Source: an uncultured bacterium (GTDB taxonomy: Bacteria > Patescibacteriota > Minisyncoccia > Moranbacterales > GWC2-37-73). From it: DNA of 10,750 nt. The stretch covers positions 1-10,750 of the forward strand of contig CAIPMZ010000124.1 in assembly GCA_903866285.1 (NCBI GenBank), in the 5' to 3' direction. Shown here in pieces: positions 1 to 5,858 of the stretch. Within the stretch, counting starts at the first letter, position 1, and each line of letters starts with the position of its first letter. The notes under the pieces were generated by a model, which ran no database searches, was not told where the DNA came from, and worked only from the letters and a program-made list of their open reading frames with translations. Both the position numbers and the translations under genes were made by a program.

Positions 1-1
1 G

Positions 2-64
2 AAAGAAGAAATTGAACAGCTTATGGCTCAAATTGATCGAAAATTAACCAATAATTTCAACTAA
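2..64 (+). CDS. 3' end of an unidentified CDS (20 residues visible)
   Basis: An open frame enters from the left edge and ends at TAA (62-64). The visible tail is KEEIEQLMAQIDRKLTNNFN, which is charged and helix-like, but too short to assign to a family. It points towards the - strand genes that follow, so it is convergent with the 206-aa gene and shares the hairpin at 119-139 as a possible terminator. It could be a chance open frame at the window edge. Confidence 0.45.
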   Translation, partial: KEEIEQLMAQIDRKLTNNFN

Positions 65-114
65 CCCAAGTGTTAATTATGTTCATGGACTTGCACATTA
101 GTGACCTTTCCAAA

Positions 115-139
115 TAAAAAAGAGCTGGTCAGGCTCTTT
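115..139 (-). terminator. Intrinsic terminator of the 206-aa gene, possibly bidirectional
   Basis: A 7-bp stem (AAAGAGC 119-125 with GCTCTTT 133-139) closes a 7-nt loop. Read on the - strand it is followed by an uninterrupted U run (A run 116-121 on +), just past the stop codon at 162. On the + strand the stem is followed by a weaker T-rich stretch, so it may also end the gene entering from the left. Confidence 0.7.
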
Positions 140-161
140 AGGGGTTTTGTTTAACGACCGT

Positions 162-782
162 TTACTGTTCTCCCAGGATGATCTTTCTTCTTGCAAAGAC
201 ATCCAGCTTGTCGAATTCTGCAAGAGAATAACCGCCAAGACATTCAGCTGGGAGATCTTCTATCTCCAGCTGAGCTGTCATTTTTTTCAACAGCTCATAG
301 CTCCCCTGAATTTCAGTTTTGAATTCATCGCTCACCTCATTAGAGTCGCGATAAAATTCAATGAGTCTTTCAAAGAACAATTTTCGATATTTCAAATACG
401 CCATGCGTTCAGCTCCTTTGGGCGCGAAATCCAATTCACGCGTCAAGGCTTTCACGCATCTGCCTTTTTGACCGGCAAACTGAGTGAATTCCAGCCACTC
501 ATGAATCAGCATAGATTTCCGGTAATCTTTAGGCACCTCTTCTGAAATGAAGAGGTGTCCTTCCGGAAAACCGACGAAGCCAGGAAGTCTTGGTTTAAAA
601 TCTTTGCTAATGATTGAATAGGAAATTCTCTCTCTGTCGTAAAAGAAACTTCCACTGCCAACCTTATATTTTTTCAGCCAGGCTGGTACCGGTCTGGTAT
701 CAACTTGGCTCCAGTAATTAAGCCTGGCATACTTTGTCAGGGTGGAATTACTGTTTCCATTTTTTTTGCATTTTTTGCTCAT
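162..782 (-). CDS. Hypothetical protein, 206 aa
   Basis: I do not recognise the family. The start is ATG at 782, preceded by a good Shine-Dalgarno (GGAG, 788-791) with 5-nt spacing. The N-terminus is polar and basic with several Asn and Ser residues. No signal peptide or membrane segment is visible, so a cytoplasmic protein is likely. The centre has a compact motif IHEWLE (His94, Glu95, Glu98) that faintly resembles a metal-binding helix but lacks the second His of HEXXH, so no enzyme call is made. The C-terminal half is mostly charged helix. The gene lies downstream of the radical SAM gene on the same strand, but a strong terminator (864-892) separates them and leaves about 80 bp for its own promoter. 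Any functional link to the radical SAM enzyme is only inferred from position. Confidence 0.75.
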   Translation of the reverse strand: MSKKCKKNGNSNSTLTKYARLNYWSQVDTRPVPAWLKKYKVGSGSFFYDRERISYSIISKDFKPRLPGFVGFPEGHLFISEEVPKDYRKSMLIHEWLEFTQFAGQKGRCVKALTRELDFAPKGAERMAYLKYRKLFFERLIEFYRDSNEVSDEFKTEIQGSYELLKKMTAQLEIEDLPAECLGGYSLAEFDKLDVFARRKIILGEQ

Positions 783-856
783 AACATCTCCTTTTTTGTT
801 TTATAAAAATAGCCAAACTTCACAACTTTTTTATTTAACGACATGTTTACTAAATT

Positions 857-892
857 AAAAAAGAAGGCGAGACATATCCAATGTCTCGCCTT
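857..892 (-). terminator. Strong intrinsic terminator of the radical SAM gene
   Basis: A perfect 12-bp GC-containing stem (AAGGCGAGACAT 864-875 with ATGTCTCGCCTT 881-892) has a 5-nt loop. On the - strand it is followed after one base by six U (A run 857-862). It starts 17 bp after the radical SAM stop codon and sits upstream of the 206-aa gene, so the two are probably separate transcripts or joined only by read-through. Confidence 0.9.
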
Positions 893-908
893 TAACCGTT
901 TTGATTGC

Positions 909-2036
909 TTAAACTTTACAACAATTCCAACAACCAATTGTTTCAACTTCTCCCTTGGCAAGAAGTGCTTCCGTGGTCAAATTCTCAGTCCGCCGACCCA
1001 AACAGCTATTGCACTTGTGCTCTTTGAAATTCAGGCACTGTGCGCAGGCTCCGCCATAGTTTCGCGCGCGAATGATTTGCATCGCTGGACTTTCCCAAGC
1101 CTGACTGAGCGACATGGTTTTGATGTTACCAAGAATGACCTTCTCAGCGCCAATGCAGGGATGAATATCACCGTATTGGTCAACGAAAAGATGATACGAA
1201 TACCTTCCGCAAACCATGCCAGCGATATAGCCAGAAGAAACTTCCCAGTCGCGACCAAATTCTTCGCGATCAATTTCGCAAAGCTCCGTCACTTTGTCGC
1301 GAAACTTTTCTTCCGCAGTGCAAAGCTCGCAACCTGCCCCACGCCCAACGGTCAAGATGTCATCGCAATCAAGATGAATGTTGTTTTTTCTACAAAATCG
1401 CAAAAGTTCAACCATATCATCAAAATTGCTCAGCTCTTTTTCGTCCGTCATAATGGATGTCACTAAAGAAAGTCTGGTAGTCGTTTTTTCGCCAAACTTT
1501 TCCTGGCAAAGCTTGCTATCATTAAAGCCTGCGTCCATAAGAAACCTGAGCCCGCGATTACGCTTCTCGCCATAACCATGGACAATCTTTCCACGCACTG
1601 GATCGGAAACAAATTGATCCTGTTTTTCTGGATCGAGCGTATTGCACTTGAGCATAATCTCAAGTGGAAGATTGAACAACTCAACCGCTGTTTTCTCGTC
1701 GATGAATTCTCCCGTTGTGAAAAGCGTTACATACAAGCCCAACGCTTCGCATTTGCGGAGAATTTTCATCGTCAATTCCCGATTGTGTGGGAGCAAAGGC
1801 TCGCCAGCTCCAGGAATTCCAACCGACTTAACTCCCATCAAGGCAGCTTGTTCTAAAAGTTTTTCAAACTCACCCCAAGAGAGAAGATTGTCCTCTTTGA
1901 CCCTTTCTCCACCACAGGCATAGCAGTATGAACAAGCTAAGTTACAGTAAGCGGGAATGGCAATCCAAATGTCTGTCAATTCACCAGGGATGATAGTCAT
2001 CTCTCTTCCGTAATGCTTCAGTGCATTGTTTTCCAT
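909..2036 (-). CDS. Radical SAM protein with a C-terminal SPASM-like cysteine domain
   Basis: This is a 375-aa member of the radical SAM superfamily, which cleaves S-adenosylmethionine at a 4Fe-4S cluster to start radical chemistry. Seen directly: the CX3CX2C cluster motif (Cys31, Cys35, Cys38 in CNLACSYC), a GAGEP motif (76-80) for SAM binding, and a Cys-rich C-terminal third. The latter holds paired cysteines around FVDQYGDIHPC, then CAQCLNFKEHKCNSC, and a final GCWNCC. This layout fits a SPASM-type domain carrying auxiliary Fe-S clusters, as in enzymes that modify peptides or proteins. I chose ATG 2036 because AAAGGAG (2042-2048) lies 5-6 nt upstream; the frame stays open upstream to 2090 but without such a site. 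The substrate is unknown, and no RiPP precursor was identified next to it. A TrmB-like regulator is divergent and may control it. Confidence 0.9.
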   Translation of the reverse strand: MENNALKHYGREMTIIPGELTDIWIAIPAYCNLACSYCYACGGERVKEDNLLSWGEFEKLLEQAALMGVKSVGIPGAGEPLLPHNRELTMKILRKCEALGLYVTLFTTGEFIDEKTAVELFNLPLEIMLKCNTLDPEKQDQFVSDPVRGKIVHGYGEKRNRGLRFLMDAGFNDSKLCQEKFGEKTTTRLSLVTSIMTDEKELSNFDDMVELLRFCRKNNIHLDCDDILTVGRGAGCELCTAEEKFRDKVTELCEIDREEFGRDWEVSSGYIAGMVCGRYSYHLFVDQYGDIHPCIGAEKVILGNIKTMSLSQAWESPAMQIIRARNYGGACAQCLNFKEHKCNSCLGRRTENLTTEALLAKGEVETIGCWNCCKV

Positions 2037-2064
2037 TTTTTCTCCTTTATTTGATTGATTATGC

Positions 2065-2076
2065 TTCCGGCCGGAA
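2065..2076. repeat. GC-rich 12-bp palindrome in the radical SAM leader
   Basis: TTCCGGCCGGAA is a perfect palindrome, flanked by GC and AGC so that the pairing extends imperfectly. It lies 17 bp upstream of the Shine-Dalgarno of the radical SAM gene in an otherwise AT-rich leader. It could be a protein-binding site or an RNA hairpin with a GGCC loop. Confidence 0.4.
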
Positions 2077-2109
2077 AGCACAAAGATCAAAAGGAGAAAG
2101 CTAAATTTT

Positions 2110-2138
2110 CAATGAACTTGTCACAATGAACCATTCAT
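2110..2138. repeat. Operator-like direct and inverted repeats in the radical SAM leader
   Basis: The 8-mer CAATGAAC occurs twice (2110-2117 and 2124-2131), with starts 14 bp apart. The second copy overlaps an inverted repeat ATGAA-CCA-TTCAT (2126-2138). The cluster sits just downstream of the predicted radical SAM transcription start and between two divergent promoters. That is a natural place for a repressor site or a leader RNA element; the function is inferred. Confidence 0.4.
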
Positions 2139-2149
2139 CGTAACTGGTT

Positions 2150-2177
2150 ATTATAGGCTAAAGAAAAATAATATCAA
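2150..2177 (-). promoter_or_regulatory. Promoter of the radical SAM gene
   Basis: On the - strand, TTGATA (2172-2177) and a perfect TATAAT (2150-2155) are separated by 16 bp. The predicted start of transcription is near 2143, giving a leader of about 107 nt before ATG 2036. That is unusually long for this window. Confidence 0.7.
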
Positions 2178-2225
2178 GAATACTTGCAAATTTTGTATAA
2201 TTATTATTAAAATATGCTATATTAG

Positions 2226-2254
2226 TTGACTTTCAAGCCAAATAAGCGTATAAT
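2226..2254 (+). promoter_or_regulatory. Promoter of the TrmB-family regulator
   Basis: TTGACT (2226-2231) and TATAAT (2249-2254) are spaced by 17 bp, close to the sigma70 consensus. Transcription would start near 2261 and leave a leader of about 34 nt before ATG 2295. Confidence 0.8.
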
Positions 2255-2294
2255 AAAATAGTGACATGTTTTATATCACTTTAAGAAAAAACGT

Positions 2295-3047
2295 ATGTTA
2301 TACCAAAATTTAATCGAAGCAGGATTCAGTGAAAAGGAAGCCAAAGTCTATCTGGCACTTTTGGAATTGGGTGAAGGCAACATTGCCAAAATCACCCAAA
2401 AATCCGGCATCAAGCGGGCCACGGTCTATCTCGAAATCGAAGCCCTGAAAAATAAAGGCTATGTTAGCCTTGTTAAGAGAAAAGGTCACAACATCTATCT
2501 GGCCGAAAACCCATTGCGAATTGAAGAACACCTGCGCGAAAAAACCGAGACCATCAGCAAACTGATGCCGGAATTGCTTTCAATTGCCAACGCCATGGAC
2601 CGCAAACCAAAGGTCCGCTATTTTGAAGGCGTTGAAGGTATCAAAGATGTTTATAAAGACACCTTGCAATACAAAGACACCGAAATCTTGGGGTGGTATT
2701 CCGATGACCGGATTGACTTCTTCGACAAATCCTTTATCTTGGATTATTACATGCAAAAAAGAATCGCCAGCAAAATTCCGCTTCGCATGTTTGCCGTCCA
2801 ATCAGCTTTTATGAACGGCATGAATGAAAAAGACCCCAAGCATTTGCGCCAAATGAAAATCATCAAGTCTGACCAATTCTTTTTTTCTGCTGAAATAAAT
2901 CTCTATTCCAAAGACAAAATCGCCATCATCGCCCACCGCGAAAATATCGCCTTGATCATTGAAAGTAAAAAAATTTTTGACACCCTGAAAAGCATTTTTG
3001 AAATTATGTGGCTCAGCCAGCCTGAGACTAACAAAAATTTTAGCTAG
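2295..3047 (+). CDS. TrmB-family transcriptional regulator
   Basis: This is a 250-aa protein. Its N-terminal 75 residues form a winged helix-turn-helix typical of the TrmB/sugar-specific regulator family: a helix starting MLYQNLIEAGFSEKEAKVYL, then a recognition helix around KSGIKRATVYLEIEALKNKG, then a wing GYVSLVKRKG. A short linker helix (about 80-110) leads into a C-terminal ligand-sensing region (KVRYFEGVEGIKDVYKD onward) like that of TrmB-like proteins. The effector is not evident from sequence; archaeal TrmB binds sugars, but that should not be transferred here. The start is ATG 2295, with only a poor A-rich Shine-Dalgarno. It is divergent from the radical SAM gene, 258 bp apart, so that gene is the first candidate target, along with autoregulation. 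It ends at the bidirectional terminator at 3095-3119. Confidence 0.9.
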   Translation: MLYQNLIEAGFSEKEAKVYLALLELGEGNIAKITQKSGIKRATVYLEIEALKNKGYVSLVKRKGHNIYLAENPLRIEEHLREKTETISKLMPELLSIANAMDRKPKVRYFEGVEGIKDVYKDTLQYKDTEILGWYSDDRIDFFDKSFILDYYMQKRIASKIPLRMFAVQSAFMNGMNEKDPKHLRQMKIIKSDQFFFSAEINLYSKDKIAIIAHRENIALIIESKKIFDTLKSIFEIMWLSQPETNKNFS

Positions 3048-3094
3048 GGCAAATAATTTAATATAAAATATCTTATTTAGTTTTCCCCAAAAAC

Positions 3095-3119
3095 AAAACC
3101 CACCATCACGGCGGGTTTT
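3095..3119. terminator. Bidirectional terminator between the TrmB-like gene and HU
   Basis: AAAACCCACC (3095-3104) pairs with GGCGGGTTTT (3110-3119), with one A-C mismatch and a 5-nt loop. Flanking A- and T-rich tracts support termination in both directions, fitting the convergent genes ending at 3047 (+) and 3162 (-). Confidence 0.8.
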
Positions 3120-3161
3120 ATTGCTATCTTCTATATATCAAAAATGTATAGAGACAAAATA

Positions 3162-3443
3162 CTATTTAACTGCTTCTTTGAGTGCTTTTCCAGCAGTAAA
3201 TTTAGGAACGGTCATTGCAGGGATTTGGATCTTCGCCTTTGTTTGAGGGTTGATTCCTTCTCGAGCTGCACGCTGTGAAACTTTGAAAGTTCCAAAACCT
3301 GTTAAGGTCACTTTATTTCCTTTTCTGATTTCTTCCGTAACCATTTCTTCAAAAGCTTCGATAACTCCTTCAACTGCTTTTTTAGAAAGATCTGTTTTTG
3401 TTGCAATCGCGCTTACGAGTGCATCTTTGTTTACATTAGCCAT
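3162..3443 (-). CDS. hup: HU family DNA-binding protein
   Basis: This 93-aa protein has the normal length for HU. HU is a dimeric nucleoid protein that bends DNA with little sequence preference; IHF subunits share the fold. Seen in the sequence: an N-terminal helical dimerisation part (MANVNKDALVSAIA to about residue 45), the signature GFGTFKVSQRAAREGINPQT, the beta-arm with its NPQT turn and intercalating-Pro region, and the closing VPKFTAGKALKEAVK. The start is ATG 3443, with AAGGTGA upstream (3450-3456). The gene is monocistronic by context: a terminator lies beyond its stop and a 296-bp spacer precedes it. Its leader is unusually structured (see 3471-3522), which suggests post-transcriptional control. 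Confidence 0.97.
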   Translation of the reverse strand: MANVNKDALVSAIATKTDLSKKAVEGVIEAFEEMVTEEIRKGNKVTLTGFGTFKVSQRAAREGINPQTKAKIQIPAMTVPKFTAGKALKEAVK

Positions 3444-3470
3444 ATAGTGTCACCTTCCCTTCTAGTTTAC

Positions 3471-3522
3471 CCTACCTCTTTCTGCTTTTAGCAGACCGCG
3501 AGGATTTCGCGGATTTGGTAGG
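3471..3522 (-). ncRNA. Predicted three-way-junction RNA in the HU mRNA leader
   Basis: On the - strand RNA three perfect stems nest. P1 is CCUACC/GGUAGG (3517-3522 with 3471-3476). P2 is CCGCGA/UCGCGG with a 5-nt loop (3496-3501 and 3507-3512). P3 is UCUGCU/AGCAGA with a 3-nt loop (3481-3486 and 3490-3495). P2 and P3 abut with no linker, and 4-nt A-rich joints connect them to P1. The structure ends about 15 nt before the Shine-Dalgarno. It could be an autoregulatory site, a riboswitch-like element or a transcript stabiliser. No known family is recognised. Confidence 0.45.
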
Positions 3523-3550
3523 ATGAATAAATTAATTTCCAACTTTCCTT

Positions 3551-3580
3551 ATTCTACTATTTTTAGCGTCAATAAAGCAA
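3551..3580 (-). promoter_or_regulatory. Possible HU promoter
   Basis: On the - strand, TTGCTT (3575-3580) and TAGAAT (3551-3556) are 18 bp apart. This would start transcription near 3544 and include the predicted three-way junction in a leader of about 100 nt. The match is moderate, and a nearby TTGACG hexamer is an alternative -35. Confidence 0.4.
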
Positions 3581-3603
3581 ATAAGTTATACACATGCAGA
3601 GAT

Positions 3604-3736
3604 CAATAACCAAAAGACAAGAAACAATGGTCAAACAAAACTCAATAATCAAAACTCAAGCATTCAAACCTTTTGTATTTTTGGATATTGGAATTTGAAA
3701 TTTGTTTGTAATTTGTATCTTGGTGCTTGTATCTTG
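3604..3736. repeat. Inverted pair of degenerate CAA heptad arrays
   Basis: On the + strand CAA triplets begin at 3604, 3611, 3618, 3625, 3632, 3636, 3643, 3650, 3657 and 3665. On the - strand CAA triplets begin at 3736, 3729, 3722, 3715, 3708, 3704, 3697, 3690, 3683 and 3675. Both series have the same step pattern (7,7,7,7,4,7,7,7,8), and the two arms point towards each other. The bases between the triplets are poorly conserved. This fills the gap between the rny stop and the HU promoter. No gene is seen here. Confidence 0.75.
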
Positions 3737-3739
3737 CGC

Positions 3740-5260
3740 CTAGCGTGCGTATTCCACGCTCCTAGTCTCCCTTAAAACATTGACTTTAATTTCGCCAGGA
3801 TATTTTAAATCCTGTTCAATTTTATCGGCAATTTCGCGGGCCAATTTAAGCGCGCCAAGATCATCAACCGCTTCGGGTTTTACAAAGACGCGAATTTCGC
3901 GACCAGCTTGGATTGCATAAGTTCGCTCTACGCCATCAAAAGAATTTGCCGTAGCTTCTAATTCTTCCAAGCGTTTTAGATATTTTTCCAAAGTATCTTT
4001 ACGAGCCCCAGGGCGGCTAGCCGAGATTGCATCAGCGGCAGCCACGATAAATGATTCCGGCGTTTCAAAGGGGTAATCTTCGTGATGAGATTTCATCGCA
4101 TCGATAACTTCTTTTGGCATTTTAAATCTTTCTAAAATTTTGATTCCAATTTCAATGTGCGTGCCTTGAATTTCATGATCGACTGCTTTCCCAATATCAT
4201 GCAAAAGTCCAGCTTTTTTGGCGATCGTAACGTCTGCGCCAAGCTCTGCCGCCAACGCGCCTGAAAGATGCGCTACCTCCAAAGAATGCAGCAACACGTT
4301 TTGACCATAACTAGTTCGGTAACGTAGGCGTCCGATCAAATAAACTAGTTTTGGGTCAAGTCCAGCCACGCCAAGGTCGTAAGTTGCAGCCTCACCTGCT
4401 TCTTTAATTTTATTATCAATTTCTTTTTTCGCAAATTCATAAGCCTCCTCAATGCGGGTAGGATGAATGCGCCCATCACCAATCAATTTTTCCAAAGTAA
4501 TTCTCGCAATCTCACGCCTAACTGGATCAAAACCGGAAATGACGACGGCCTCTGGAGTATCATCCACAATAATTTCCACGCCAGTTAATTTTTCCAAGGC
4601 TTTGATATTACGTCCTTCGCGCCCAATAATCCGACCCTTAACTTCATCAGATGGAATTGAAACCGTTGTCGTAACAACTTCGACGCTATGCGAGCCAGCG
4701 TATTTCTGAATCACGCTAGTCATAATATTTTTAGCGCGCTTTTCAATCTCAGCGTTTCCTTCTCGCTCGATTTTAGCAATCCGCTCAGCTAAAGCTCCGC
4801 GATTTTCTTCTTCGGTTAGTTGCAGTAAGATGCTTTTAGCTTGCTCTTTAGAAAGCCCCGCGATTTTTTCAAGTCGATCTAATTCTCGCTGACGAGTTTC
4901 TTCTGACTCTAAGCGGATTTTTTTAACTTCTTCCACTTTTTGCTCTAACAGTTTCTTAGCTTGTTCGATTTCTTCCGTTTTTTGGTCAATCACATCTTCA
5001 CGCTTTTCGAGCCTTTGCTCATTCCTCATAATTTGCTGCTCTCTTTCATCTTCTTTTTTCTTTGCTTGTTCAAGAATCTCTACGGCTTGTTTTTTGGCCG
5101 TCAAAACAGAGTCCTGAGATTTCTTCTCAGCTTCTTCTAGAAGCTTTTCAATTTTACCTTCGGCGCTATCGAGTTGCTTCCGAGCAACCATCCGACGCAC
5201 GACGTATCCAAGATAAAAACCAATGGCTACCGAGCCAACACTAAAAATTATGACATTCAT
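3740..5260 (-). CDS. rny: Ribonuclease Y
   Basis: RNase Y is a membrane-anchored endoribonuclease that starts mRNA decay. The 506-aa protein has the full family architecture. An N-terminal membrane anchor (about 2-22, VIIFSVGSVAIGFYLGYVV) precedes a long charged coiled coil (about 25-180). A KH RNA-binding domain carries GRIIGREGRNI (about 210-220). An HD hydrolase domain follows with LLHSLEVAHLS and the catalytic HDIGK (about 354-358), and later SHHEDYPFE. Length matches the Bacillus enzyme (about 520). I chose ATG 5260 because homologues begin near the anchor and GGAAG lies 9 nt upstream; an in-frame ATG at 5296 would add 12 residues and has no Shine-Dalgarno. Immediately upstream is an attenuator-like hairpin. 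A 6-bp stem covers the last codons (3742-3760) without a U run, so its terminator is not clear. Confidence 0.96.
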   Translation of the reverse strand: MNVIIFSVGSVAIGFYLGYVVRRMVARKQLDSAEGKIEKLLEEAEKKSQDSVLTAKKQAVEILEQAKKKEDEREQQIMRNEQRLEKREDVIDQKTEEIEQAKKLLEQKVEEVKKIRLESEETRQRELDRLEKIAGLSKEQAKSILLQLTEEENRGALAERIAKIEREGNAEIEKRAKNIMTSVIQKYAGSHSVEVVTTTVSIPSDEVKGRIIGREGRNIKALEKLTGVEIIVDDTPEAVVISGFDPVRREIARITLEKLIGDGRIHPTRIEEAYEFAKKEIDNKIKEAGEAATYDLGVAGLDPKLVYLIGRLRYRTSYGQNVLLHSLEVAHLSGALAAELGADVTIAKKAGLLHDIGKAVDHEIQGTHIEIGIKILERFKMPKEVIDAMKSHHEDYPFETPESFIVAAADAISASRPGARKDTLEKYLKRLEELEATANSFDGVERTYAIQAGREIRVFVKPEAVDDLGALKLAREIADKIEQDLKYPGEIKVNVLRETRSVEYAR

Positions 5261-5298
5261 ACTAGGGCTTCCACTGAGGCAAGCAAAAAAATACAAAG

Positions 5299-5322
5299 GA
5301 GAAAAGCCCCTTAGGCTTTCTC
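5299..5322 (-). terminator. Attenuator-like hairpin in the rny leader
   Basis: On the - strand GAGAAAGCC (5314-5322) pairs with GGCTTTTCTC (5299-5308), with one bulged base and a 5-nt loop. It is followed by a U-rich stretch (A run 5284-5290 on +). This is a good intrinsic terminator shape, but it sits about 40 nt in front of the rny start, not after a gene. It may be a conditional terminator controlling rny, or the end of an unseen small RNA. Confidence 0.5.
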
Positions 5323-5370
5323 TAAAAGTAGCTTATGAGCTGATTTCTGTAAGTTAGTTAGTTTTTTCAT
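5311..5370 (-). CDS. Possible 19-aa leader peptide of rny
   Basis: A short frame, MKKLTNLQKSAHKLLLEKA, ends at a TAA that lies in the loop of the hairpin at 5299-5322, so a ribosome finishing this frame would cover the hairpin. There is no good Shine-Dalgarno, and a TATAAT hexamer directly abuts the start codon (5369-5374), so it might instead be a leaderless start or just promoter sequence. Treat it as a candidate only. Confidence 0.2.
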   Translation of the reverse strand: MKKLTNLQKSAHKLLLEKA

Positions 5371-5420
5371 TATAGTACAAAAATCCTATAGTCTCTGCGA
5401 TAAAATAAGTTATATAGTTC

Positions 5421-5542
5421 GTGCTCAGATTTGCGTCAGGTTTGTCTTTAAAAAAGCTGAGAAGCTATTGAGATACCTTGAAGATTTTTTAAAACAAAGA
5501 TGGCGTGAAGATGAGTGCGAAATGGATGAGTTATTTTATTAA
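5421..5542 (+). pseudogene. Possible short coding remnant with a slippery A-run
   Basis: From GTG 5421 the frame closes quickly at TGA 5469-5471. A -1 shift at the heptamer A AAA AAG (5450-5456, in the right register) would join it to an open, acidic, protein-like tail (AEKLLRYLEDFLKQRWREDE and on) ending at TAA 5540-5542. The result would be about 40 aa. No Shine-Dalgarno is present. It may be a gene remnant or chance. The rest of the 600-bp gap between rny and gpmI holds the rny leader on the left and the gpmI promoter and repeat array on the right. Confidence 0.2.
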
Positions 5543-5642
5543 AGAGGCTTCATAAAGCAAAGAAAATGTATTAATCGGCGGACTCCAGCGGTTAAATATT
5601 ACTAATTTATCACTAGCCCTATGATAGCCTATCTAAGTCTTT

Positions 5643-5671
5643 TTGTCAAAACTCCCAAGCAATGCTATAAT
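5643..5671 (+). promoter_or_regulatory. Promoter of gpmI
   Basis: TTGTCA (5643-5648) and TATAAT (5666-5671) are spaced 17 bp apart, with an extended -10 TG at 5663-5664. Transcription would begin near 5678 and give a leader of about 180 nt. This leader includes an 8-bp hairpin and the octamer array. Confidence 0.75.
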
Positions 5672-5723
5672 GTATTCATAAGAATATACTCTCGTCTAAG
5701 CATGTTAACAAAAAGCATGGGTT

Positions 5724-5744
5724 GCTCAAAACACCTTTTTGAGC
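5724..5744 (+). repeat. Hairpin in the gpmI leader
   Basis: GCTCAAAA (5724-5731) and TTTTGAGC (5737-5744) form a perfect 8-bp stem with a 5-nt loop. The sequence after it is T-rich but lacks a clean U run, so it is more likely a leader structure than a terminator. A TGTTAACA palindrome lies just upstream (5703-5710). Confidence 0.4.
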
Positions 5745-5751
5745 TATTAAC

Positions 5752-5855
5752 TGTTTATCTGTTGAAATGTTTATATGATTGCATGCTTACATGATGGTAT
5801 GTTCATGTGATTGTATGTTTGTATGTTTATATGTTTAAATGATTAAATGCTTAAT
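5752..5855. repeat. Degenerate 8-nt tandem array upstream of gpmI
   Basis: Thirteen contiguous octamers fit the phase TGNTTNTA from 5752 to 5855 without a gap. All 13 begin with TG, the third base is T, A or C, and TTTATA- or TTTGTA-like endings recur. The array runs straight to the gpmI start, so the start codon has no Shine-Dalgarno. The repeat reads as a degraded microsatellite or a phased regulatory tract. Confidence 0.75.
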
Positions 5856-5858
5856 TTT

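Noticed and set aside
843..1466. 207-aa open frame on + opposite the radical SAM gene
   Set aside because: It is the antisense shadow of a clear radical SAM coding region and has no recognisable domain or Shine-Dalgarno.
2102..2136. Short leader peptide frames in the radical SAM leader (5 and 15 codons)
   Set aside because: They have no Shine-Dalgarno, lie at the very 5' end and show no link to a terminator, so there is nothing beyond chance.
3586..3594. TTATACACA, a match to the DnaA-box consensus, near HU
   Set aside because: It is a single copy with no second box, AT-rich unwinding element or dnaA/dnaN gene, so it does not support an origin.
3604..3736. CRISPR-like or ordinary tandem repeat array
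   Set aside because: The conserved unit is only three bases at 7-nt steps with no repeat-spacer structure, and no cas gene is present.
5400..5640. Possible structured RNA (tmRNA, 6S or RNase P) on - between rny and gpmI
   Set aside because: The gap size invited this, but I found no tRNA-like end, conserved RNase P or SRP motifs, or long paired closing stem.
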